A stretch of DNA of 37,909 bases from Peptococcaceae bacterium (GCA_023249405.1 JAHFCR010000026.1:1-37909), one strand, 5' to 3'. Positions 24,648-33,598 are shown, counted from the stretch's first letter. Program-made: numbers and translations. The notes: a model not told the origin generated them from the letters alone.

Positions 24648-24917
24648 GTGACAGAAGGATATATTGTCACCCTCGGCCAGAACGCTCTTTATACCGCCTT
24701 GCTGATCTCCGCTCCCCTGCTGGGCATTAGCCTGATTATCGGCCTGGTCGTCGGAATTTTTCAAGCCACGACCCAGCTACAGGACCAGACGCTGAGCTTT
24801 GTTCCCAAGATTATCGCCGTCCTGGTTACTGTGGTCCTGTTGGCGCCCTGGATGATGAGGGTGATGGACTCTTTCACGCAGAACCTGTATCTAAGTATTC
24901 AATACCTTACACGGTGA
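24648..24917 (+). CDS. fliQ: Flagellar export gate protein FliQ
   Basis: FliQ is a small two-helix subunit of the export gate. The sequence MTEGYIVTLGQNAL then LISAPLLGISLIIGLVVGIF and the second helix IIAVLVTVVLLAPWMM are diagnostic. GTG at 24648 is chosen because AGGAGG lies eight bases before it and FliQ proteins usually begin at this point; the ATG at 24642 would be only two bases from the ribosome site. The 89-residue length is typical. It overlaps the upstream edge of fliR. Confidence 0.94.
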   Translation: MTEGYIVTLGQNALYTALLISAPLLGISLIIGLVVGIFQATTQLQDQTLSFVPKIIAVLVTVVLLAPWMMRVMDSFTQNLYLSIQYLTR

Positions 24918-24928
24918 GGATCGCTGAT

Positions 24929-25714
24929 ATGCAGTGGGATATTTTTCTGTACCAGGGGTTGACGCTCTATCTGCTCATCTGGGGCCGGACTGCCGGTTTT
25001 TTCCTGACGGCCATTCCCTTCAGCGGGAACACGATCCCGGTTCAGATCAAGGTGTGGCTGGCTGCGCTATTGGCTTTTCTGGTGTTCATGATCACCTACC
25101 AGTCACCGATACCGGTTTCAGCAAGCCTGGTCGGGTATATTTTGCAGTTCGGCGGGGAACTGCTGATCGGCTGCACGCTGGGTTTTATCACCCAGATTGT
25201 CTTTGCCGTCTTCCAGTTGGCTGGTCAGCTGCTCGATATGCAGATCGGTTTTGGGATCGTCAATGTGATCGATCCGCAATCGGGCATTCAGGTCCCGTTG
25301 CTCGGTAATTTCCAATACCTGCTCGCCCTGCTGTGCTTTTTTGTGATCAACGGGCATCATGTCCTGGTGAGCGGTCTGGTGAGAAGCTATCAGCTGCTGC
25401 CCATCGGTGGCGGCGCTTACATCAATAGCAATGTCTGCGCCTTTATCTTCGGTCTGGCGGGAGCGATGTTCGCTGATGCTTTCAAGCTGGCGCTGCCAGT
25501 GCTGGGCGCTCTGTTCATCGCCGACCTGGTGGTGGGCATTATAGCCAGGGCGGTGCCGCAGGTGAACGTTTTCATCGTTTCCATGCCGCTCAAGATCGGG
25601 CTCGGGCTGGGGTTGATGATGATTGCCATTCCGGCGCTGGTTTGGGCTTTTGAGATGCAGTTCAACGCTCTCTTTCAGCATTCCAGCGATCTGCTGCTGA
25701 TCCTGAGGCGGTGA
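24929..25714 (+). CDS. fliR: Flagellar export gate protein FliR
   Basis: FliR is a polytopic export-gate subunit. The protein of about 261 residues has several membrane helices, with the family stretches RTAGFFLTAIPFSGNTIPVQIKV (about 18-40), ELLIGCTLGFITQIVF and DMQIGFGIVNVIDP. ATG 24929 has GAGG nine bases upstream; an in-frame GTG at 24914 overlapping the fliQ stop is the alternative and lacks a ribosome site. flhB follows after 5 bases. Confidence 0.94.
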   Translation: MQWDIFLYQGLTLYLLIWGRTAGFFLTAIPFSGNTIPVQIKVWLAALLAFLVFMITYQSPIPVSASLVGYILQFGGELLIGCTLGFITQIVFAVFQLAGQLLDMQIGFGIVNVIDPQSGIQVPLLGNFQYLLALLCFFVINGHHVLVSGLVRSYQLLPIGGGAYINSNVCAFIFGLAGAMFADAFKLALPVLGALFIADLVVGIIARAVPQVNVFIVSMPLKIGLGLGLMMIAIPALVWAFEMQFNALFQHSSDLLLILRR

Positions 25715-25719
25715 TCTGA

Positions 25720-26793
25720 TTGCCTGACGGGGACCGCACCGAACAGCCGACTCAAAAGCGGCGGGAGGAAACCCGCAAAAAGGGTATGGTGGCACGCAGC
25801 GTTGAGCTGAGCTCAGCCCTGATCTTTCTCTGCACCTTTTATTGCTTAAAACTTTTTGGGTTGTGGATCGGCGGCCGTTCGCTGTCTTTTACAGCGCAGA
25901 TCATGGAGATGATGGGGCATCGGTGGGGAAGCAGCACCTTCAATCAGCTGCTGATCCTATCGGCTGTGGCGTTCGCCGAAATCGCCGTGCCGATCATGCT
26001 GATAGCCATGGCTGCCGGATGCGTCGCCAATCTTGCCCAGGTCGGCTTCATGTTCATACCGGGGTTGATCATGCCCAAACTGGAGAGAATCAACCCGCTT
26101 GAGGGTTTTAAAAGGATCTTCTCCCGGCGGGCGCTGGTCGAGTTACTGAAAGCCGTAATCAAAATTTCAGTGGCGGGCTACGTCGCCTTTGGTGTCGCCA
26201 ATTCCAGCGCTTACATTTTTCCACGGCTGATGGATATGGGATTGCCGGACACTATTGCCATCCTTGGCAATCTCGTCAGCACGATTGTTTTTCGGGTGGG
26301 TCTGTTCTTTCTGATACTTGCCGTGGGCGATTATGCTTTTCAGTACGCGGAGCACATGAAAAGCATGCGTATGACCAAGCAGGAAGTGAAAGAGGAACTG
26401 CGCCAGTACGAGGGAGATCCTCAGATCAAGGGCCGGATGCGCCAGCGGCAGCGGCAGTTTTCCATGCAGCGGATGATGCAGCAGGTGCCCAAGGCGGATG
26501 TCGTCATCACCAATCCGACGCACTACGCCGTCGCCCTCAAATACGAGGCCCGCAGGGACCGGGCGCCCGTCGTGCTGGCCAAAGGCGTCGACGAGTTGGC
26601 TCAGCGGATCAGGGATACCGCCAGGGAGCATGACGTGATCATTTACGAGGACGTCCTGTTGGCCCAAACCCTGTATAAGACGGCGGAGATCGGCCAGGCG
26701 ATACCCGAGAGCCTCTATGAAGCGGTGGCTAACGTGCTGGCCTTCGTGTACAAGTTGCGGCCCGGTTACTTTAAAAACAAGGGAAGGCGTTAA
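25720..26793 (+). CDS. flhB: Flagellar export switch protein FlhB
   Basis: FlhB controls the change from rod/hook to filament export. The 357 residues have the basic N-terminus (RTEQPTQKRREETRKKGMVARS), four membrane helices between about 30 and 205, and the cytoplasmic domain with the self-cleaving NPTH at 265-268. The C-terminus PESLYEAVANVLAFVYKL is typical. The start is TTG at 25720. The intact NPTH shows that the export switch is present, although fliK, its usual partner, is not in the window. Confidence 0.96.
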   Translation: MPDGDRTEQPTQKRREETRKKGMVARSVELSSALIFLCTFYCLKLFGLWIGGRSLSFTAQIMEMMGHRWGSSTFNQLLILSAVAFAEIAVPIMLIAMAAGCVANLAQVGFMFIPGLIMPKLERINPLEGFKRIFSRRALVELLKAVIKISVAGYVAFGVANSSAYIFPRLMDMGLPDTIAILGNLVSTIVFRVGLFFLILAVGDYAFQYAEHMKSMRMTKQEVKEELRQYEGDPQIKGRMRQRQRQFSMQRMMQQVPKADVVITNPTHYAVALKYEARRDRAPVVLAKGVDELAQRIRDTAREHDVIIYEDVLLAQTLYKTAEIGQAIPESLYEAVANVLAFVYKLRPGYFKNKGRR

Positions 26794-26799
26794 CAGGCA

Positions 26800-28857
26800 A
26801 TGCCAGAGATGTCTCCAGCCGCACCACAGTTTCGTTACAATGATATACTAGTGGCCGTGGCCGTGATCCTGGTCGTGGTGATGATGATCATCCCGCTTCC
26901 GGCCGGCCTGCTCAGCATCTTGCTGATCTTCAACATCTCCCTATCCCTGCTGGTGCTGTTGGTGGCGCTATTCGTTCAGGAAACCCTGGAGTTTTCAGTA
27001 TTTCCAACCCTGATCCTGGTGATGACGATCTTCCGGCTCTCGCTCAATATTTCCACCACCAGACAGATCCTGTTAAACGCCTATGCCGGCGATGTGGTCC
27101 AGAAGTTTGGCGGCCTGGTCATCGGCGGCAACCCCGTGGTGGGATTTATCATCTTTCTGATCCTGGTGGTGATCCAGTTCGTCGTCATTACCAAGGGCGC
27201 CGAACGGGTGTCCGAGGTGGCAGCCCGGTTCACCCTGGACGCCATGCCCGGCAAGCAGATGAGCATTGATGCCGACATGAATGCCGGGCTGATCGCCGAA
27301 CAGGAGGCCAAGCTGAGGCGGGCGAAAATACAGCAGGAGGCCGATTTCTACGGGTCTATGGACGGCGCCAGCAAGTTCGTGCGAGGAGATGCCGTCGCCG
27401 CCCTGATCATTCTGGTGATCAATGTGTTGGGTGGCTTCATCATCGGTATCGCCCAGAAGAACATGGCCCTGTCATCCGCTTTGCAGACGTACACCCTTTT
27501 GACCGTGGGCGACGGGCTGGTGACCCAGATCCCGGCCCTGCTGATCTCCACGGCGGCAGGCATCATCGTCACCAGAAACGAAACCGGCTCCAACTTCGGG
27601 ACCGAGCTGACCAGACAGTTGTTTGGTTTACCGAAGGCGCTCGGCATAGCCAGCGGCATCCTGATCCTGCTGGCGCTGCTGGGCATGCCCCCGTTTCCCG
27701 TCATCCTGATGTCTGCTCTCCTGGGGGGCCTTGCCTACACCCTGGACCGCTCCTCGAAACAGTCGCGGCGGCAGGAGACGGAATCAGCGCGCAGCCGGGA
27801 ACTGGATGAGATGAAAAAGCCGGAACACGTGCTGGCCCTTGTCCAGGTGGATACCCTGGAGATCGAACTGGGGTACAGCCTGATTCCTCTGGTGGACGCC
27901 AATCGGGGCGGAGACCTGTTGGACAGGGTGCTGATGGTCAGGAAGCAGTGCGCCCTGGACCTCGGGTTCATCATTCCTCCGGTGCGCCTGCGCGACAATA
28001 TGCAGTTGGAGAATAACTCCTATTCGATCAAGATCAGGGGTTCGGCGGTCGGCAAAGGGAACATCATGATGGAACACTGCCTGGCCATCGGCCCCGATGT
28101 CAAATCGCAATTCAAGGGGATCGAAACAACGGAGCCCACCTTTGGGTTGCCGGCGCTGTGGATCTCCGATAGCATCAAGGATGAGGTGGAGGTGGCGGGC
28201 TTTACGGTGGTCGAGCCCTCAGCCGTGATCGCCACCCATCTCACCGAGATCGTTAAAAAACATGCCTATGAGATCATCAGCAGGCAGGATGTCCAGAGCC
28301 TGCTCGATTTTGTCAAGAAAACCAACGGCGCTATCGTCAGCGAGCTGGTGCCGGAGCTGTTGAGCCTGGGAGAGGTGCAGAAGGTATTGTCCAACCTGCT
28401 GCGAGAGCGTGTGCCGATTCGCGACCTGATCTCCATCCTGGAAGCTCTGGCCAATTCCGCCCGCCACACCAAGGATACCGCCCTGCTCACGGAGTACGTG
28501 CGGCAGGCCCTGGGCCGGCAGATCACCGGGAGCCTGCTGGACGTGGACCAGAAGCTCTATGTGCTGACCTTCGAGCCAGGGCTGGAGCAGTCTCTGAAAG
28601 AAGGCCTGCCCCAGAACGAACAGGGGCACCTGGCGCTGGACCCGCAGCGGGCTCAGCAGATTATGGAACACCTGCGCCTGGCCGTAGAAGAGGCGGTCCG
28701 GTCCGGACGCCAGCCGGTGCTGCTGTGCGCCCCGGGGCTGAGATTCTATTTTAAGCGCCTGTCCGAGAAAGTATTGCCAGCGCTGACCGCGATCTCCTAT
28801 AATGAACTGCAACCGGATACCCGTGTGGAGTCGCTGGGCATGGTTCGAATCAGTTAA
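26800..28857 (+). CDS. flhA: Flagellar export gate protein FlhA
   Basis: FlhA forms the nonameric export-gate ring. The 685 residues have about eight N-terminal membrane helices (to about 320), the conserved FHIPEP-family loop with VITKGAERVSEVAARFTLDA and MPGKQMSIDADMNAGLI, and a large cytoplasmic domain (about 335-685) that binds chaperones and FliJ. LIPLVDANRGGDLLDRV and RQPVLLCAPGLRFYFKRL are recognisable. Length is standard. It lies seven bases after flhB. Unusually, flhF does not follow it. Confidence 0.97.
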   Translation: MPEMSPAAPQFRYNDILVAVAVILVVVMMIIPLPAGLLSILLIFNISLSLLVLLVALFVQETLEFSVFPTLILVMTIFRLSLNISTTRQILLNAYAGDVVQKFGGLVIGGNPVVGFIIFLILVVIQFVVITKGAERVSEVAARFTLDAMPGKQMSIDADMNAGLIAEQEAKLRRAKIQQEADFYGSMDGASKFVRGDAVAALIILVINVLGGFIIGIAQKNMALSSALQTYTLLTVGDGLVTQIPALLISTAAGIIVTRNETGSNFGTELTRQLFGLPKALGIASGILILLALLGMPPFPVILMSALLGGLAYTLDRSSKQSRRQETESARSRELDEMKKPEHVLALVQVDTLEIELGYSLIPLVDANRGGDLLDRVLMVRKQCALDLGFIIPPVRLRDNMQLENNSYSIKIRGSAVGKGNIMMEHCLAIGPDVKSQFKGIETTEPTFGLPALWISDSIKDEVEVAGFTVVEPSAVIATHLTEIVKKHAYEIISRQDVQSLLDFVKKTNGAIVSELVPELLSLGEVQKVLSNLLRERVPIRDLISILEALANSARHTKDTALLTEYVRQALGRQITGSLLDVDQKLYVLTFEPGLEQSLKEGLPQNEQGHLALDPQRAQQIMEHLRLAVEEAVRSGRQPVLLCAPGLRFYFKRLSEKVLPALTAISYNELQPDTRVESLGMVRIS

Positions 28858-28875
28858 AACCTGGAGGCAGCCGAT

Positions 28876-29655
28876 GTGACCGAGTTGACATCAAAAAGCG
28901 ACGAGTGCTCTCTGCTGTGGGAGAAGATGATCAGAGAGAAGGACAAGGAGGCCCGGGAACAGTTGATCCTGGCCCATGTCTCCCTGGTTAAATACATCGC
29001 CGGCAGGCTGGCGATCTTCTTTCAGGGCTATTATGATATGGACGACCTGATCAGCGCCGGGATCCCCGGGCTGATCAACGCCGTCGACAAGTACAGCCCC
29101 GATAAAGGGGCCAAGTTTGAGACCTTTGCCACCATCAAAATTCGCGGCGCCATTCTGGATTGGGTCCGGTCTTTCAGCTGGGTGCCGCGGTCGGTCTATT
29201 CAGAGGCGCGGAAAGTGGAAGAGGCTGTCGCTCAGCTGGAGCAGGAGCTGGGGAGAACTCCCGACGAGGCCGAAGTGGCCGGGTTCCTGGGTCTGCCGGT
29301 AGAACAATACGGTCATCTGCTGGAAAGGATAGCGCCGGTGACCCTGTTGGCCCTGGATGACCTCCGGCACCAGGAGACTGGTTTTTCAGACCAGAGCGAT
29401 CAGGCCAGGGGCGCCGATGCGGTGGTCGAGCAGCTCGCTTTCGAGGAGCTGAAGCAGGAGTTGGCTGCCGGCATCTCCAAGCTGCCGCCAAAGGAGCAGC
29501 TGGTCATATCGCTGTACTACTATAGCGGCCTGTCCCTGAAAGAGATCGGGAAGGTCTTGAACGTGACCGAATCCCGGGTATCGCAGCTGCACACCAAGGC
29601 GGTATTGCGGCTCAGGCAATATTTCAAGCTGCATCTCCCGGAGGCTGTTGGTTGA
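28876..29655 (+). CDS. fliA: Flagellar RNA polymerase sigma factor FliA (SigD, sigma-28)
   Basis: This sigma factor directs transcription of late flagellar and chemotaxis genes. The 259 residues contain region 2 (LVKYIAGRLAIFFQGYYDMDDLISAG, then FETFATIKIRGAILDWVRS), region 3 (VPRSVYSEARKVEEAVAQLEQELG) and region 4 with the helix-turn-helix (LSLKEIGKVLNVTESRVSQLHTKAV). The start is GTG at 28876, with GGAGG eight bases before it. It closes the long operon, and its likely promoters are visible upstream of cheA, flgM and fliD. Confidence 0.96.
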   Translation: MTELTSKSDECSLLWEKMIREKDKEAREQLILAHVSLVKYIAGRLAIFFQGYYDMDDLISAGIPGLINAVDKYSPDKGAKFETFATIKIRGAILDWVRSFSWVPRSVYSEARKVEEAVAQLEQELGRTPDEAEVAGFLGLPVEQYGHLLERIAPVTLLALDDLRHQETGFSDQSDQARGADAVVEQLAFEELKQELAAGISKLPPKEQLVISLYYYSGLSLKEIGKVLNVTESRVSQLHTKAVLRLRQYFKLHLPEAVG

Positions 29656-29679
29656 TGATCGTGATCGATATAATTTGAC

Positions 29680-29706
29680 TCAAGTTTTATCTAAAAGTGA
29701 CGATAT
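29680..29706 (+). promoter_or_regulatory. Sigma-28 promoter for flgM-flgN-flgK-flgL
   Basis: TCAA is followed after exactly 15 bases by GACGATAT, close to the sigma-28 consensus TAAA, 15 bases, GCCGATAW. In the enteric form, TCAAGTTT matches TAAAGTTT at seven of eight positions. Transcription would start near 29713, only about 13 bases before the flgM ATG. Confidence 0.75.
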
Positions 29707-29725
29707 ATAATCAGAGGTGAACGAG

Positions 29726-30043
29726 ATGGAAGTGATCATACCGCCGAGTAACGCCACATCGGTCTCCAAGACATATAAAACTGTCGTCAAGCCAGCCAGC
29801 CAGTCAGGAGACGGACAGCCTGCCGTCGCCGATGCTGCCGACAGCGTGGCCCTGTCTTCCGATGCCAAGGCGGCGTTGTCGATTACCAAGGCGGCGGCAG
29901 CCAAGGCCCGCACGCTTCCGGATACCAGAGACAAACTGGTCGAGTCTCTTCAAGAGGAGATCCGGAACGGACAATACCAGCCTGATCATGTGAAGACGGC
30001 CGCCAACATGCTGTCCGAGCTGATCACCGGGGAGCAGCGGTAA
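29726..30043 (+). CDS. flgM: Anti-sigma-28 factor FlgM
   Basis: FlgM holds FliA inactive until the hook is complete and FlgM is exported. The protein of about 105 residues has a disordered Ser/Ala-rich N-terminal half and the C-terminal sigma-binding helices (RDKLVESLQEEIRNGQYQPD, then VKTAANMLSELITG). The ATG at 29726 has AGAGGTGA five bases upstream; GTG at 29717 would lie on top of that ribosome site. The sigma-28 promoter just upstream means that FliA drives its own antagonist, the usual feedback. Confidence 0.9.
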   Translation: MEVIIPPSNATSVSKTYKTVVKPASQSGDGQPAVADAADSVALSSDAKAALSITKAAAAKARTLPDTRDKLVESLQEEIRNGQYQPDHVKTAANMLSELITGEQR

Positions 30044-30048
30044 CAGCC

Positions 30049-30522
30049 ATGAGCGACCACCATGCCAACCTGCTCGCCGTTTTAAAAGAGCAGTCCGCTG
30101 TGGTCAATCTGCTGATCGAGCTAGGGCTGTCGGAGGTGGAAACCCTTAAGCAGGACGACGTTCCGGGCCTGATCTCCATCACGGAGAGGCAGAGGGGCGC
30201 TGTTGACAGGGCACATCGCCTGGAGCAATCGAAGGCGGCTCTCTTGAGGGATATCGAGTCTCAGCGGGCGGCGGATAAGATCAGCCAATGCCAGGTTGCG
30301 ACCGGTCTCAAGAATGAGATAGAAGAGGAGAGCAGGCATCTGGCAGAACTGGTCAAGCGGCTCAGGGAGATCAATGGAACGAACCGTGTGCTGGTAAACA
30401 TGTCCCTGAGTTTCGTCAAGGCGATCCAGAGAGCGCTGGGGATGGCCACCGGCAGTTACGATGCCAGGGGGATGCTGTCCGGGCCTCCGGCATCTAGAGG
30501 GAAGCTCGACGCTTCGGTATAA
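30049..30522 (+). CDS. flgN: Flagellar export chaperone FlgN
   Basis: FlgN is the cytoplasmic chaperone of the hook-filament junction proteins FlgK and FlgL. The 157 residues are helical, beginning with a LLAVLKEQSAVVNLLIELG helix pair, an Arg/Glu-rich centre (LISITERQRGAVDRAHRLEQ) and a C-terminal FVKAIQRALG followed by YDARGML, the usual family end. It lies between flgM and its client flgK, which supports the call. The ATG lies five bases after the flgM stop. Confidence 0.88.
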   Translation: MSDHHANLLAVLKEQSAVVNLLIELGLSEVETLKQDDVPGLISITERQRGAVDRAHRLEQSKAALLRDIESQRAADKISQCQVATGLKNEIEEESRHLAELVKRLREINGTNRVLVNMSLSFVKAIQRALGMATGSYDARGMLSGPPASRGKLDASV

Positions 30523-30536
30523 GTGGAGGTGCAACC

Positions 30537-32333
30537 TTGTCCGATCTGGGTTTATCAATTGCGGTGAGCGGGCTTCTAGCCCAGAAGCAGAGCCTGGATG
30601 TCACCAGCCAGAACATCGCCAACTCCAGCACTGACGGCTATAGCAGACAGAGGGCGGAGTTGGCGACGAAGAGCCCATGGCCCACTCCCTCCATGGCAAT
30701 GAGTTCCGGCCCCGGCCAGTTCGGTACCGGGGTGGAGGTGCAAACCGTCAGCCGCGCCCGGGACCTGTTTCTGGACCAGCAGATCAGGCAGCAGACCGGC
30801 CTGCAGGGAGAGTGGCAGCAGCGCAGCGACGCTCTCAGCCAGGTGGAAACCGTCTTTGCAGAGCCTTCGAAGACCGGGCTGAGTTCGGCCATGAGCAGTT
30901 TCTGGTCGGCCTGGGACAAGCTGAGCGAGACCGCCGACAGTTCCTCGGGGCGGACCACGGTGACAGAGTCCGCCGTTACCCTGACAGACACTTTGAGGAA
31001 CACCTACAGTCAGTTGCAGGCACTGCAGGGCAACCTGAACGATGAGATCGCCACCAAAGTGAGCCACGTCAACGACGACCTCACTCAGATCGGCGCCCTG
31101 AACAAGCAGATCCAGATTATCGGCATCTCCGGATTGGCTCCCAACGACCTGATGGACCGGCGGGATGCTCTTTTGAAAGACCTCAGCCAGACGGTCGATA
31201 TACAGACCACTATACAAAAAGACGACACTGTAACAGTTGCCGTGGGAAACACTACCGTGGTGAACGGTCCGAACGTCGTCAATCTGCAGCTGGTTACGGA
31301 CAGCAAGGGCAACAACCAGGTATCGTTTGAAGCGGGTGGAAACGGCAGCACCGTCTCATGGTCCGGCCTGGGCGGCGAGCTGGAGGGCCTGGCTTACGCC
31401 CGGGATCACGATGTGGCGGGATATATGGCCAGCCTGGACCAACTGGCGGCCAGCCTGGCCAGTCAGGTCAACAGCCAGCACATGGAAGGGTATGGCCTTG
31501 ACGGAGAGACCGGCATCCCCTTCTTTGTGGGAAGCGATGCCCAGGTCACTGCAACCACCAATCCCAACCAGGTGATCAGCGCCAGCTCCATCTACGTCAA
31601 TCCCTACGTTACCGCCAACACTGACCGGGTCGCCGCCGCCGTCGGCCTGACCCAGTCAACCACTGCCACGCAAGGAGTTGCTTCGAGTACCGCTCAGGTG
31701 GAAACCCTGACAGTCGGCAGCGGAGCAACAGTGAGCGGGACGATCAAGGTTGTGGTGACGGCGGCGGGAATGGGGAATTCTCCTAAAACACTTTCCGTGG
31801 CTGTGGCGGCCGGAGACAGTGCCTCAGCTATTGCCGGCAAGATCCAGACTGCCCTGAACAGCGACAGTGATATTCAGGGTTTTTTTACCGTCGGGGGCGC
31901 TGACGCCGGGGTGACCCTGACTGCAAACAGCGCGGCGGCCAACGATGATACCATGAAGCTGGCTGTCTATGGCAACAACATCGCCTCTGGCGACAATGGC
32001 AACGCCTTGTTGATCTATCAGTTGAAAGATCAGAAGACGACCTTTACAGATGACGCGGGCGCGGTCGTCTCCACGGCTACCGCGGATAATTTCTTCGACA
32101 GCATGATCTCCAAGCTGGGAGTGGATTCCAGTCAGGCCGGCAACATGGTGACCAACCAGAAGGCACTGGTGACACAGCTCCAAAATAAGGAAGATTCGGT
32201 GTCGGGGGTGTCCCTGGACGAGGAGATGACCAACCTGATCCAGTATCAGACTGCCTATGCGGCCTCGGCCAGGCTGATCAATGTGATCGACGAGATGATG
32301 ACCACCGTCATCGGCCTGGGCTCGACGACATGA
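30537..32333 (+). CDS. flgK: Hook-associated protein 1 FlgK with an inserted module
   Basis: FlgK is the first junction protein between hook and filament. The 598 residues have the N-terminal axial motif SQNIANSSTDGYSRQRAE, the VQTVSRARDLFLDQQIRQQTG stretch, and the C-terminal end SGVSLDEEMTNLIQYQTAYAA. Between about residues 370 and 482 there is an extra beta-rich segment (TLTVGSGATVSGTIKVVVTA, then LSVAVAAGDSASAIAGKIQT) separating the normal NTDRVAAAV from ASGDNGNALLIYQLKDQ. This resembles modules of surface or tail proteins rather than core FlgK. The start is TTG at 30537 with GGAGG seven bases before it. Confidence 0.93.
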   Translation: MSDLGLSIAVSGLLAQKQSLDVTSQNIANSSTDGYSRQRAELATKSPWPTPSMAMSSGPGQFGTGVEVQTVSRARDLFLDQQIRQQTGLQGEWQQRSDALSQVETVFAEPSKTGLSSAMSSFWSAWDKLSETADSSSGRTTVTESAVTLTDTLRNTYSQLQALQGNLNDEIATKVSHVNDDLTQIGALNKQIQIIGISGLAPNDLMDRRDALLKDLSQTVDIQTTIQKDDTVTVAVGNTTVVNGPNVVNLQLVTDSKGNNQVSFEAGGNGSTVSWSGLGGELEGLAYARDHDVAGYMASLDQLAASLASQVNSQHMEGYGLDGETGIPFFVGSDAQVTATTNPNQVISASSIYVNPYVTANTDRVAAAVGLTQSTTATQGVASSTAQVETLTVGSGATVSGTIKVVVTAAGMGNSPKTLSVAVAAGDSASAIAGKIQTALNSDSDIQGFFTVGGADAGVTLTANSAAANDDTMKLAVYGNNIASGDNGNALLIYQLKDQKTTFTDDAGAVVSTATADNFFDSMISKLGVDSSQAGNMVTNQKALVTQLQNKEDSVSGVSLDEEMTNLIQYQTAYAASARLINVIDEMMTTVIGLGSTT

Positions 32334-32369
32334 TGACTGCCGTCATCAAGGTGAGAGGGGAGTAGGAGA

Positions 32370-33284
32370 ATGCGTATCACCAACCATATGCTGGCGACAT
32401 CTACCTTGAACAACCTGCAGAACAGCCTGGCAAGCCTTCAGAATGCCCAAAGCCGGATGTCGTCAGGCAAGATTGTGAGCAAGCCATCGGACAACCCGGT
32501 GGCCACCGGCCGGATCATGACCCTGAACACCAGCCTGGCGGATCAGGATAGCTATGACAGCAATATCGGGGATGCCAAGAGCTTTCTGAGCATCTCGGAC
32601 ACGGCTATCAACAACCTCTCCAGCTCTCTGCAGAGCATCAGGGACCTGATGCTCCAGGGAGGAACGAGTACCACCACTCCCAGCGATCGGGCCGCCGTCG
32701 GGGAGCAGGTCGACCAGTTGATCAACCAACTGTTGGAGGTCGGCAATACCATGAACGGCAACCAATATATATTCGGTGGGTACAGCACCTCTTCCCAGCC
32801 GCTGACCAGGAATGGCGATGTCATCACCTACCACGGGGATGGCGGGCAGATCAATTACGAGGTGGCCAAGGGCGTCCAGGTCGTCGTCAATACCGACGGC
32901 AACAGCCTCTTCCAGGTGGAGACGGCGGCGGCCGGGCAGGGGAACTCCGGCATGTTCAATACCCTGATCGAGATCAAGAACGATTTGAATGACAATACCA
33001 ATGTTTCGGATCTGACGGGAACACTGTTGACCAAGCTTGACGATATCAGCAGCCAGGTGCTCTCTCTGCGGTCTGTCGTCGGGGCCAAGACCAACCGCCT
33101 CGATGCGGCCAAGAGCAGGAATGAGGCCGACAATACGGCGATGACCACTGTGCTGTCCAATCTGGAAGACGTCGACGTGGCCCAGATCTCCGTGGATTAC
33201 AGTGAGAAGTACTATGCCTACCAGTCTGCCCTGTCCGCAGCCGCCAAAGTGTTGACCCCCTCCCTGGTGGATTACCTGAAGTGA
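32370..33284 (+). CDS. flgL: Hook-associated protein 3 FlgL
   Basis: FlgL is the second junction protein, next to the filament. The 304 residues show the flagellin-like N-terminus MRITNHMLATSTLNNLQNSL with LQNAQSRMSSGKIVSKPSDN, a central NQYIFGGYSTSSQP and a C-terminal helix EDVDVAQISVDYSEKYYAYQ. The ATG follows GGGGAGTAGGAG. It is the last gene of the sigma-28 unit beginning with flgM. Confidence 0.94.
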   Translation: MRITNHMLATSTLNNLQNSLASLQNAQSRMSSGKIVSKPSDNPVATGRIMTLNTSLADQDSYDSNIGDAKSFLSISDTAINNLSSSLQSIRDLMLQGGTSTTTPSDRAAVGEQVDQLINQLLEVGNTMNGNQYIFGGYSTSSQPLTRNGDVITYHGDGGQINYEVAKGVQVVVNTDGNSLFQVETAAAGQGNSGMFNTLIEIKNDLNDNTNVSDLTGTLLTKLDDISSQVLSLRSVVGAKTNRLDAAKSRNEADNTAMTTVLSNLEDVDVAQISVDYSEKYYAYQSALSAAAKVLTPSLVDYLK

Positions 33285-33598
33285 TCTGCGCTTTTCTGCC
33301 CCTAGATGGTGAAAGAGAGCCCAAAGCGCTTGAATAGACCATTCTCTACCCCCCTTATGCCCGGTCTCCTTCCATTGTCGGCTTCCGGCCGCCTCCGACC
33401 GTTCATGTTTGCCTCCCGCTGACCCCCGGCTGTTAAAATCCGTGACGGGGGTGCCGGCTTTTGAAAAAAACAGGCTCTTGCAGCAGTACTGAATGCAGGA
33501 ATTTGGAGTTATAAATAAAAATATATAATTCATGGCGAGCAGGTTTGAAAAGGCAGGAAATCACTGCCATTTTCGGGAGGGAGCATCAGGAGATGAAA
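33285..33598 (+). other. Gap between flgL and the HD-GYP gene
   Basis: No gene is seen in these 314 bases. They hold an inverted repeat (ACCCCCG at 33422-33428, CGGGGGT at 33446-33452) that may act as a weak terminator, with CTTTTG a few bases downstream and A-runs beyond. An AT-rich tract with TATAAT at 33524-33529 could be a -10 element for the HD-GYP gene, but no good -35 is at the right distance. No sigma-28 motif was found. Confidence 0.6.
33422..33463 (+). terminator. Weak possible terminator after flgL
   Basis: A 7-bp inverted repeat with a 17-base loop, or alternatively CCGGC/GCCGG, is followed by a short T-run (CTTTT). The structure is poor for an intrinsic terminator and lies about 140 bases after the flgL stop. 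Confidence 0.3.

Noticed and set aside
28219-28812. 197-residue minus-strand frame opposite flhA
   Set aside because: Antisense shadow of the conserved cytoplasmic domain of FlhA.
32463-33533. 356-residue minus-strand frame opposite flgL
   Set aside because: Long but antisense to a clear FlgL; the product is His/Arg/Gly/Val-rich with no motif. Long antisense frames are common in GC-rich coding DNA.
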